Shown here in pieces: positions 17,201 to 24,233 of a DNA stretch of 34,017 nt (positions are counted from its first letter, which is position 1; each line of letters opens with the position of its first letter). Source of the stretch: Bacteroidales bacterium (GTDB taxonomy: Bacteria > Bacteroidota > Bacteroidia > Bacteroidales > UBA932); NCBI GenBank assembly GCA_017445425.1, contig JAFSUF010000065.1:1-34017 (forward strand), in the 5' to 3' direction. The notes under the pieces are model-generated. The model was not told where the DNA came from. It made no database searches and saw only the letters and a list, made by a program, of their open reading frames with translations. A program made the position numbers and the translations under genes.

Positions 17201-18650
17201 TGTCATTGCCCATTGAAGCGGTCGGCTCCTGGGCTGTCGTAGCCATCGGGATGATTGAAGAAGATATATCCTCTTCGCCATATCCGAACAGCAGCTCCCT
17301 TGCAACCAGATTGTCCACCGCATTGTTCACGTGACGCCCGCTGTGGAGCTTCTCCAGCTGTATACGGTTGGTAGAGAGCCACTGGCGATAAGGGTGCTCT
17401 GCGGCAAGGGTGCGCTTGATTTCGCCGTCGTAGTATATCTTCCCCTCCTGCGTGTCTATCAGCAATATCTTGCCAGGCTGCAGGCGGCCTTTCTCTACGA
17501 CCTGGGTAGGGTCAAAATCCATCACACCCACCTCGGAAGCCACCACCATCGTGTCGCTTTTGGTTATGGTGTAACGCGCCGGACGCAGGCCGTTGCGGTC
17601 AAGCATACCGCCGGCAAACCGGCCGTCAGAGAAAATCAGAGCCGCAGGGCCGTCCCAGGGCTCCATCAATATGGAATAGTATTCATAGAAGGCCTTCAGG
17701 TCCTCCGGAATAGGGTTCTTGTCGTTGAATGATTCCGGCAGCAGCAACGCCATTGCGTGCGGCAGGCTCATCCCGCTCATCAGGAAAAACTCAAGCACAT
17801 TGTCCAAGCTTGCAGAATCGGACATACCGGGCTGTATGATCGGTGAAATCTGGCGGATGTCGCCCAGCGCCTCGCTGCTGAGGACGCTCTCGCGGGCCTG
17901 CATCCAGCCGCGGTTGCCGCGGATGGTGTTGATTTCTCCGTTGTGTGCCAAAAGACGGAACGGCTGCGCCAGAGACCATGTCGGGAATGTATTTGTACTA
18001 AAGCGGGAGTGAACCACCGCAAGGCCGCTGGTAAAATAAGGGTTGCTCAGATCGGGATAAAACTCGCGCAGCTGCATGCTGGAGAGCATACCCTTGTACA
18101 CGATGCTGGTATTGCTTAACGAGCAGAAGTAGAAATCCTTGTCGCTGATGCGTTTTTCTATCCGCTTTCTGAGAACATAGAGTGTGCGGGGGAATGTTTC
18201 CACCTTGTCATCCTGCACGCCGGTGATGAAAATCTGCTTGATATCCGGCTCGGTTGCAAGTGCCCGCTCACCAAGACATTCAGGAACAGTCGGGACCTGG
18301 CGCAGATGCATCAGCTGCAGCCCGTCGCGCTCGATCTCCTCGATAATGATTCCCAGGATCTGCTGCTGTAGCTTTTCCTCTTTAGGCAAGAACACCAGTC
18401 CGGTGGCATATTTGCCCTTCTCCGGCACGGGAATTCCCGCAAGCAGTATGAATTCATGCGGGATCTGGAGCATAATACCGGCCCCGTCGCCGTCCTTTCC
18501 AATCTCCGCCCCGCGGTGGCGCATATTTTCCAGCACCTTGAGTGCATCATCTACAAGTTGATGTGTTTTCCCTCCGTGGATATTCACCACCATTCCGACG
18601 CCGCAGCTGTCGTGTTCATAAGTGCTGCTGTAAAGACCCTTTTGCTGCAT
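14226..18650 (-). CDS. gltB: Glutamate synthase large subunit
   Basis: With GltD makes two glutamates from glutamine and 2-oxoglutarate. 1474 residues, normal length. A 15-residue propeptide precedes the mature N-terminal nucleophile Cys16 (DSCGVGMVVNIHG). The class II glutaminase domain runs to about residue 420, followed by the central domain, then the FMN-binding synthase domain with SGAEGGTGASP. The [3Fe-4S] cysteines have spacing C-x5-C-x4-C in GCVMMRKCNLNTCPMG. The C-terminal GXGXG beta-helix includes GGRIAILPP, GAGDHCCEYMTGGRVVVLG and GMSGGVAYVW. It is the first gene of the operon and divergent from dapF across 263 bp. Confidence 0.97.
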   Translation of the reverse strand: MQQKGLYSSTYEHDSCGVGMVVNIHGGKTHQLVDDALKVLENMRHRGAEIGKDGDGAGIMLQIPHEFILLAGIPVPEKGKYATGLVFLPKEEKLQQQILGIIIEEIERDGLQLMHLRQVPTVPECLGERALATEPDIKQIFITGVQDDKVETFPRTLYVLRKRIEKRISDKDFYFCSLSNTSIVYKGMLSSMQLREFYPDLSNPYFTSGLAVVHSRFSTNTFPTWSLAQPFRLLAHNGEINTIRGNRGWMQARESVLSSEALGDIRQISPIIQPGMSDSASLDNVLEFFLMSGMSLPHAMALLLPESFNDKNPIPEDLKAFYEYYSILMEPWDGPAALIFSDGRFAGGMLDRNGLRPARYTITKSDTMVVASEVGVMDFDPTQVVEKGRLQPGKILLIDTQEGKIYYDGEIKRTLAAEHPYRQWLSTNRIQLEKLHSGRHVNNAVDNLVARELLFGYGEEDISSSIIPMATTAQEPTASMGNDTPLAVISKKPQVFFDYFRQQFAQVTNPAIDSIRESLVMSLEEYIGRVGAGILNPDESNCKMVRLPHPILNNTQLDLLCNIRYKGFNTIKLPMTFTGDLRAALDKLCKDAERSVDEGYNYIILSDRDVDQTHIAIPSLLAVSAVHHYLISVGKRVQTALIVESGEIRETMHAALLLGYGASALCPYMVFAILDDLVKKGKIQEDYSTAEKNYIKAVCKGLLKIMAKMGISTIRSYRGAKIFESVGLSEDLLRSYFGTEVSTIGGAGLEKIAADAKAFHTLAFASKEDALLPNLGRFRWRRDGIRHAWNPETIATLQLACRKGDYSLFKKFTSLADNKTEPIFIRDFMGFKSNPIPVDEVEPVESIVKRFVTGAMSFGALSIEAHETIALAMNKLGARSNTGEGGEDSQRFHSDVDGVSLSSKTKQVASGRFGVTTEYLVNAEELQIKVAQGAKPGEGGQLPGFKVNEIIAKTRHSIPGISLISPPPHHDIYSIEDLAQLIFDLKNVNPKAKVSVKLVCESGVGTIAAGVAKAKADLIVLSGAEGGTGASPASSMRFAGIPPEIGLSEAQQTLVRNGLRGQVRLQVDGQIKTGRDVILMALLGADEFGFGTAALIVLGCVMMRKCNLNTCPMGVATQDAKLREHFLGKVDHLVNYFTFMAQEVREYLAELGLKSVDDAIGRTDLIETQASPLDFGRLLYQEKGTLHHTTDNPYVLDDVLDQRLIKASGNAIGRGEEITLDFAIKNTDRAVGAMLSGVIAAKYGNDGLAEDTVSVKFKGSAGQSFGAFLAHGVSFKLEGETNDYFAKGLSGGRIAILPPMRSNFPAEDNIIAGNTGLYGATSGELYVNGKVGERFAVRNSGAIAVIEGAGDHCCEYMTGGRVVVLGETGRNFAAGMSGGVAYVWNKRGDFDYFCNMDMVEINLVDDAQYRKELHELIRQHYLYTGSKLARTMLDDWQRYADEFVQIVPIEYKRVLQEEQMRKLQQKIAEVQRDY

Positions 18651-18679
18651 ATAATAATACTTCTAATCCTTTACGGGGG

Positions 18680-18687
18680 CAAAATTA
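18680..18687 (-). promoter_or_regulatory. Possible -7 box for the gltB operon
   Basis: On the minus strand TAATTTTG matches TAnnTTTG and would start transcription about 20-25 nt before the gltB ATG. No TTG is seen at the expected -33 distance. The rest of the 263-bp gltB-dapF intergenic region shows no promoter with both boxes, no long hairpin and no convincing small ORF. Confidence 0.3.
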
Positions 18688-18913
18688 CTTATTAGCATTA
18701 CCCTCCGAGCCGGTCGCACCATTTAAATATCAACATAAGCCATACCCTATATCAATGTGTGACCCAATACGAGCTATCACAAAAAGAAATTACGGAAAAA
18801 CTGCGAATCGCTTTACAATAGTAACTTCTGTTTCAAATTTATGCTAATTAATTGCACTGATTTGCGCGGATTACAACGCGGCTTTACTAACATTGCAACC
18901 GGAAACTTACAAA

Positions 18914-19768
18914 ATGAAACAGACCATACACTTCACCAAAATGCAGGGGGCGGGCAACGACTACATCTATGTCAACGCCTCGCAATACCCTATTGCGGAT
19001 TTAGCGGGAGCGGCAAGGGCGTGGAGTGACCGCAACAAAGGCATCGGTTCTGACGGTCTGGTTATAATTGAAAAGGCCGATGACGCCGTTGCAGATTTCA
19101 GTATGAGGATTTTCAACTCTGACGGAAGCGAGGCTGATATGTGCGGCAACGCCTCCAGATGCATAGGCAAGTATATATATGAGAGGAGGCTGAGCGAAAA
19201 GAGGTGCATCAGGCTTCAGACACGCTCAGGCATAAAAAACCTCTGGATCGATGTAGATGATGCCGACAAGGTGAGGGAAGTGACAGTTGATATGCTGGAA
19301 CCCAGGTTTGATTGCCGCGAACAATTTGAAGGTGTTCCGTGCAAGGAGAATGAGATTGAAGCCTGCGGACATAAGTTCAAGGGGACGTTTGTTTCAATGG
19401 GAAATCCACATTTTGTTATATTTGTCACCGATATGGACACTCTGGATATTTGCAAATACGGTTCTGCGCTGGAATCCAACCCGGTTTTTCCCCGTCGCTG
19501 CAATATAGAATTTGCACAGATTGTCTCTCCGGAATGCATCAGGGTGAGGGTTTGGGAGCGTGGCAGCGGCATCACCAAGGCGTGCGGATCCGGAGCCTGC
19601 GCTACGGCGGTGGCTGCAGGCATCACATCCCGTGCCGGCAGGGAGGTGACTATATCTATGGACGGTGGCGACCTGAATGTAAGTTGGAATCCGCCCGCCG
19701 GCCATGTTTACCTTTCGGGACCGGCCGAATTTGTCTTTGATGGAGAAATAGAATATGGCTCTTGTTAA
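18914..19768 (+). CDS. dapF: Diaminopimelate epimerase
   Basis: Converts LL-diaminopimelate to meso-diaminopimelate for lysine and peptidoglycan. 284 residues from ATG 18914, chosen because the family starts a few residues before FTKMQGAGNDYIYV. A TTG seven codons upstream only adds an atypical extension. The two catalytic cysteines are visible: Cys77 in DMCGNASRC and Cys224 in ACGSGACATA. The GNPH at 163-166 and ERGSG at 216-220 complete the active site. It overlaps dapL by 14 bp, so the two consecutive pathway steps are translationally linked. Confidence 0.95.
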   Translation: MKQTIHFTKMQGAGNDYIYVNASQYPIADLAGAARAWSDRNKGIGSDGLVIIEKADDAVADFSMRIFNSDGSEADMCGNASRCIGKYIYERRLSEKRCIRLQTRSGIKNLWIDVDDADKVREVTVDMLEPRFDCREQFEGVPCKENEIEACGHKFKGTFVSMGNPHFVIFVTDMDTLDICKYGSALESNPVFPRRCNIEFAQIVSPECIRVRVWERGSGITKACGSGACATAVAAGITSRAGREVTISMDGGDLNVSWNPPAGHVYLSGPAEFVFDGEIEYGSC

Positions 19769-20984
19769 CGAACATTTCCTCAAACTGCCTGGCAATTACC
19801 TGTTTGCCGATGTTGCCCGCAAGGTGAACGCATTCAAGTCTGCCCATAAGAACGTGAATGTGATAAGCCTTGGGACAGGCGATGTCACCCAGCCTCTCGC
19901 TCCTGCGGTGGTAGAAGCTCTTCACAAGGCGGCCGACGAGATGGGACGCGCGGAGACATTCCGCGGCTATGGTCCGGAACAGGGATATCAGTTCCTCCGG
20001 GAAGCCATCATCAAGAACGATTATCTCCCCCGTGGAATCCATCTGGATATAAACGAGGTGTTCATCAACGACGGAGCCAAGAGTGATACGGGTAATATAC
20101 AGGAGCTGATCCGTTGGGATAACTCGATCGGAGTGACCGACCCCATCTACCCTGTTTATCTTGATTCCAACTCTATGATTGGCCGCTCCGGCGTGAAAGA
20201 CAGTCACGACCGGTGGTCAAACGTCGTTTATTTCCCCTGCACCGCAGAGAACAACTTTATACCAGAGATTCCCAACCGCCGCGTGGATGTTGTTTACCTG
20301 TGCTATCCCAACAATCCCACAGGCACCGTGATATCCAAGGAAGAACTCCGCAAGTGGATTAATTATGCCCTTCACAACGACGCCCTCATTTTTTACGACG
20401 CCGCTTACGAGGCATATATCCAGGATCCCGACATCCCCCACTCCATATATGAGATCCGCGGCGCACGCAAATGCGCCATAGAGTTCCGCAGCTACTCCAA
20501 GACGGCCGGTTTTACCGGAGTGCGCTGCGGATATACAATAGTTCCGGAGGAGGTTTCCGCCGCTACTCTGGAGGGCAAGCGGATAGAGCTTAACCCTCTG
20601 TGGCTGCGCCGTCAGTGCACCAAGTTCAACGGCACCAGCTACCTGAGCCAGCGCGCGGCAGAGGCTATCTATACTCCGGAGGGCAAGAAGCAGGTGCGCA
20701 AGACCATTGCGTACTATATGCAGAATGCAGAGCTGATGCTGAAGCGCGTCCGCACCCTCGGTTACGAGGTTTACGGCGGAGCAAACGCCCCTTATGTATG
20801 GATGAAGACCCCCCACGGTATGCCCAGCTGGAGGTTTTTTGAAGAAATGCTCAACAGGGCACACGTCGTATGCACCCCGGGGGCAGGTTTTGGCCCTTCA
20901 GGTGAAGGTTATGCAAGATTCACGGCGTTCGGCACCCACGAACAGACAGAAGAAGCACTGAAAAGAATAGAAAGATGGTTCTAA
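19755..20984 (+). CDS. dapL: LL-diaminopimelate aminotransferase
   Basis: PLP enzyme that makes LL-diaminopimelate directly from tetrahydrodipicolinate and glutamate, bypassing the succinyl or acetyl branches. 409 residues, normal length. MALVNEHFLKLPGNYLFADV is the characteristic DapL start, and the substrate region FRGYGPEQGYQFLREAI follows. PLP contacts include YPNNPTGT at 184-191 and the Schiff-base Lys249 in SYSKTAGFTG, with R257 following in GVRCGY. It uses glutamate as amino donor, which fits the divergent gltBD operon and the downstream glutamine synthetase. The ATG lies inside the dapF 3' end (14-bp overlap), and glnN starts 19 nt after its stop. Confidence 0.95.
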   Translation: MALVNEHFLKLPGNYLFADVARKVNAFKSAHKNVNVISLGTGDVTQPLAPAVVEALHKAADEMGRAETFRGYGPEQGYQFLREAIIKNDYLPRGIHLDINEVFINDGAKSDTGNIQELIRWDNSIGVTDPIYPVYLDSNSMIGRSGVKDSHDRWSNVVYFPCTAENNFIPEIPNRRVDVVYLCYPNNPTGTVISKEELRKWINYALHNDALIFYDAAYEAYIQDPDIPHSIYEIRGARKCAIEFRSYSKTAGFTGVRCGYTIVPEEVSAATLEGKRIELNPLWLRRQCTKFNGTSYLSQRAAEAIYTPEGKKQVRKTIAYYMQNAELMLKRVRTLGYEVYGGANAPYVWMKTPHGMPSWRFFEEMLNRAHVVCTPGAGFGPSGEGYARFTAFGTHEQTEEALKRIERWF

Positions 20985-21003
20985 CACATTAATACTAACG
21001 ATT

Positions 21004-23223
21004 ATGGCAAACTTAAGATTCCAGGTCGTAGCGGAAGCGTTCAAGAAGAAACCGCTCGACATCAAGGCCCCGGCAGAGAGACCGAGCGAATACTTTGGAA
21101 AGAAAGTATTCAATCGCGAGAAGATGTACAAATATCTGCCCAAGCAGGTGTACAACAAGATGATAGATGTGATGGACAACGGCGCCCGGCTTGACCTTGA
21201 CGTAGCTGACGCAGTAGCAGCCGGAATGAAGCAGTGGGCCACTGAGAACGATGTTACCCACTACACCCACTGGTTTCAGCCGCTCACGGAAGGTACCGCA
21301 GAAAAGCACGATTCCTTTGTGGAGCACGACGGCAAAGGCGGTATGATTGAGGAGTTCAGCGGCAAGTTGATCGTACAGCAGGAACCCGACGCTTCGTCGT
21401 TCCCCAGCGGTGGTATCCGCTCTACCTTTGAGGCTCGCGGCTACTCTGCATGGGATCCTACATCACCTGTGTTCATAATAGACGACACCCTTTGTATACC
21501 AACCGTGTTTATCTCATACAGTGGCGAAGCGCTCGATTACAAAGCACCGTTGCTACGTTCATTGCACGCGGTGAATGTGGCAGCAACCGATGTTTGTCAC
21601 TTTTTTTATCCCAATGTCAAAAAGGTATTCAGCACCCTCGGATGGGAGCAGGAGTATTTCCTTGTGGATGAAGGCCTGTATTCTGCACGTCCCGACCTGC
21701 TCCTTACAGGACGTACGCTGATGGGTCACGACTCTGCCAAGAACCAGCAGATGGACGACCACTATTTTGGCACTATCCCCGACCGTGTCCAAGCTTTTAT
21801 GAAAGACCTTGAGATCCAGGCTCTTGAGCTCGGCATCCCCTGCAAGACCCGTCACAACGAGGTTGCTCCCAACCAGTTTGAGCTGGCCCCTATTTTTGAG
21901 GAGACAAACCTGGCCGTTGACCATAATATGCTTCTTATGAGCCTTATGCGCAAGGTTGCCCGTAAGCACGGCTTCCGTGTGCTGCTCCACGAAAAACCTT
22001 TCGCCGGCATCAACGGCAGCGGCAAGCACAACAACTGGAGCCTCTCTACAGATACCGGCGTGCGCCTTCATGCTCCCGGTAAGACCCAGGAAGACACCCT
22101 GCGTTTCGTAGTGTTTATCGTAGAGACCCTGATGGGTGTTTATCGGCACAACGGCCTGCTCAAAGCCAGCATCATGTCGGCGTCCAACGCCCATCGTCTG
22201 GGCGCTAACGAAGCCCCGCCTGCCATCATCTCATCATTCCTCGGCAAACAGGTCTCAGAACTGCTGGACCATATTGAGAAAGCCGACCCTGACGCCCTCA
22301 CAATGGCAGGGAAGCAGGGGATGAAGATGGATATCCCGGAAATACCGGAGATTATGATAGACAACACCGACCGCAACCGTACCAGCCCGTTTGCATTTAC
22401 CGGTAACAGGTTCGAGTTCCGCGCCGTGGGCAGCGAGGCAAACTGCGCCTCTGCAATGATTGCCCTCAACAGCGCCGTGGCCGAGGCTCTGGCAGATTTC
22501 AAGCAGCGCGTCGATGCACGCATAGCTGCCATCAGCGGCGACGAGACCTTCAGGGACGGCAAGCACAACGCCACCTACCACGCTATCCTGGATATTATCC
22601 GTGAGGATATAGCGACCTGCAAGCCTATCCGTTTCGACGGCAACGGTTACAGCGACGAATGGGTGGTAGAGGCCGAGAAGCGTGGCCTGGATACTGAAAA
22701 GTCCTGCCCCGTCATCTTTGAGCGCTATCTGGACAAGGCAAGCATCGATATGTTCTCCAAACTTGGCGTGATGACAGAAAAAGAGTTGGAAGCCCGCAAC
22801 GAGGTCAAATGGGAGACATACACCAAGAAGATACAGATTGAAGCCCGCGTACTTGGCGACCTCTCCATTAACCATATCATCCCCGTGGCTACCAGATACC
22901 AGAGCCAGTTGCTGGAGAATGTACACAATATGCATGTGTCATTTGCAAGCGACAAGGCAGACAAGCTCTCTGCGCGCAACGTGAAGATTATCGAAGAGAT
23001 TGCAGAGCGCACCTCCAACATAGAGACAATGGTGGAAGAACTGGTGGAGGCACGCAAGAAGGCCAACGTGATTGCCGACGAACACACCAAGGCCATCGCA
23101 TACCACGATACCGTCGCCCCAAAGTTAGACGAAATCCGCTACCAGATAGACAAACTGGAACTTATAGTAGACGATGCCTGCTGGCCCCTTCCCAAGTATA
23201 GGGAACTACTGTTCATACGATAG
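21004..23223 (+). CDS. glnN: Type III glutamine synthetase
   Basis: Makes glutamine from glutamate, ammonia and ATP. 739 residues, the size of the GSIII family first described from Bacteroides, much larger than GSI (about 470). Signature segments include HNEVAPNQFELAPIFEE, EKPFAGINGSGKHNNWS, ANEAPPAIIS and DRNRTSPFAFTGNRFEFRAVGS. The roughly 150-residue C-terminal helical region typical of GSIII is present. It begins MANLRFQVV 19 nt after dapL, so it is probably co-transcribed with dapF-dapL, and it is followed by a strong terminator. The gene symbol glnN is commonly used for GSIII; glnA is the alternative. Confidence 0.96.
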   Translation: MANLRFQVVAEAFKKKPLDIKAPAERPSEYFGKKVFNREKMYKYLPKQVYNKMIDVMDNGARLDLDVADAVAAGMKQWATENDVTHYTHWFQPLTEGTAEKHDSFVEHDGKGGMIEEFSGKLIVQQEPDASSFPSGGIRSTFEARGYSAWDPTSPVFIIDDTLCIPTVFISYSGEALDYKAPLLRSLHAVNVAATDVCHFFYPNVKKVFSTLGWEQEYFLVDEGLYSARPDLLLTGRTLMGHDSAKNQQMDDHYFGTIPDRVQAFMKDLEIQALELGIPCKTRHNEVAPNQFELAPIFEETNLAVDHNMLLMSLMRKVARKHGFRVLLHEKPFAGINGSGKHNNWSLSTDTGVRLHAPGKTQEDTLRFVVFIVETLMGVYRHNGLLKASIMSASNAHRLGANEAPPAIISSFLGKQVSELLDHIEKADPDALTMAGKQGMKMDIPEIPEIMIDNTDRNRTSPFAFTGNRFEFRAVGSEANCASAMIALNSAVAEALADFKQRVDARIAAISGDETFRDGKHNATYHAILDIIREDIATCKPIRFDGNGYSDEWVVEAEKRGLDTEKSCPVIFERYLDKASIDMFSKLGVMTEKELEARNEVKWETYTKKIQIEARVLGDLSINHIIPVATRYQSQLLENVHNMHVSFASDKADKLSARNVKIIEEIAERTSNIETMVEELVEARKKANVIADEHTKAIAYHDTVAPKLDEIRYQIDKLELIVDDACWPLPKYRELLFIR

Positions 23224-23241
23224 TTGTGTTATGTTGTAAGC

Positions 23242-23277
23242 AAAAACCGCAGGCGGGAAAACCCGCCTGCGGTTTTT
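23242..23277. terminator. Bidirectional intrinsic terminator after glnN
   Basis: A perfect 16-bp inverted repeat with an AAAA loop. The stem arms are 23242-23257 (AAAAACCGCAGGCGGG) and 23262-23277. A tract on one side and T tract on the other let it act for glnN (plus) and for the convergent barrel gene (minus). Confidence 0.93.
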
Positions 23278-23300
23278 CACTTATAAATAACTTGAAAGTG

Positions 23301-23996
23301 CTACATTCCAAATCCGACAACCAGACCGACAGTGAAGGTCTGGACCACGGGGGCGACATTACCCGCAAAGACCTGTGAAGGGGAATACCTTACATAAACA
23401 CCAAGGCCACCGTAGGATATAGAACCAAAGACATTGTAGTTGAACTGCTTAACATCCTGCACCTTTTCCTTGACAATGGTTGTGACACCATCAGCTGTGG
23501 CGCCTTTGGTCTTCACTACTGCAGGCAGGTTATACTCTCCTGCCGCACCAATACGGATAGCGCTCCTGCCAGCCTTGAGCTCAAAGCTCAGGGGGATTGC
23601 AAACTTGTGTACATTGAGCCGGGAATAATTCTTTTTGCTGTAACCTGCCATCTCTGCACTCATGATGCCGGCATCTGTGCCCCATACATGGCTTTTGTCA
23701 AGACGATACTGGTCCAGGTCATAGTCAACGCCAAGTGCAATCATAAATGATCTGGAAGGACGGATGCCAAGCTCCATGATGTTGACAAAGAACTCGCTGT
23801 TGAATGCATCCTGGGCTGGAGCCATATCACGACTCTTGAGATGATAACCATAACCCAGATAGCTGACAGGCTCTACTACAAATACTCTGTTGCCGAATGC
23901 CAGATCGGCATTTTTACTGAATTCAACCCTTTTCTGAGCCTGCATCGGGAATGATACGGCCAGTACGACGACAATTGCTAAAAAAGCTTTCTTCAT
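23301..23996 (-). CDS. Putative outer-membrane beta-barrel protein
   Basis: 231 residues with a signal peptide (MKKAFLAIVVVLAVSFPMQAQ). The mature part has alternating hydrophobic/polar strands with many Gly and aromatic residues (VSYLGYGYHL, FMIALGVDYDLDQ, RIGAAGEYNLP, GSISYGGLGVYVRYSP) and ends in VGLVVGFGM. These are traits of small Bacteroidota outer-membrane barrels, roughly eight strands. I do not recognise a specific family and no enzymatic motif is visible. It is monocistronic, converging on glnN. Confidence 0.65.
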   Translation of the reverse strand: MKKAFLAIVVVLAVSFPMQAQKRVEFSKNADLAFGNRVFVVEPVSYLGYGYHLKSRDMAPAQDAFNSEFFVNIMELGIRPSRSFMIALGVDYDLDQYRLDKSHVWGTDAGIMSAEMAGYSKKNYSRLNVHKFAIPLSFELKAGRSAIRIGAAGEYNLPAVVKTKGATADGVTTIVKEKVQDVKQFNYNVFGSISYGGLGVYVRYSPSQVFAGNVAPVVQTFTVGLVVGFGM

Positions 23997-24000
23997 TTTA

Positions 24001-24233
24001 TGATACTTTAATTAAAGACTTTCTGCGGTGCAAATATACATTATTTGTTATATTTGATTTATGACAGCCTCCTTTGCGAGATGCTGCCCGGGAGATGTAC
24101 CGTTTCCGCATAAACAATTATTATGGACACACAGCCCTTCATTTTGAAAGATACTCCATTCTGCAGGCAGATTGGCAATGTTCTTGAATATCTCATGCCG
24201 TCCCATCTTTCGCCAGGGGCGCTTTAGCCTGGA
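24001..24233. other. 233-bp intergenic region with divergent -7-like boxes
   Basis: Between the barrel gene (minus) and the DUF5686-type gene (plus). TATATTTG boxes occur on the minus strand (24031-24038), giving a leader of about 27 nt for the barrel gene, and on the plus strand (24049-24056). Neither has a clear TTG at the -33 distance. A 34-codon ORF at 24123-24227 (start MDTQPFILKD) is in the same frame as the downstream gene but ends in TAG three codons before its ATG. I see no support that it is translated. Confidence 0.35.

Noticed and set aside
24123..24227. 34-codon ORF before the DUF5686-type gene
   Set aside because: No conserved feature, no promoter with both boxes, and it ends in a stop in the same frame as the true gene start.
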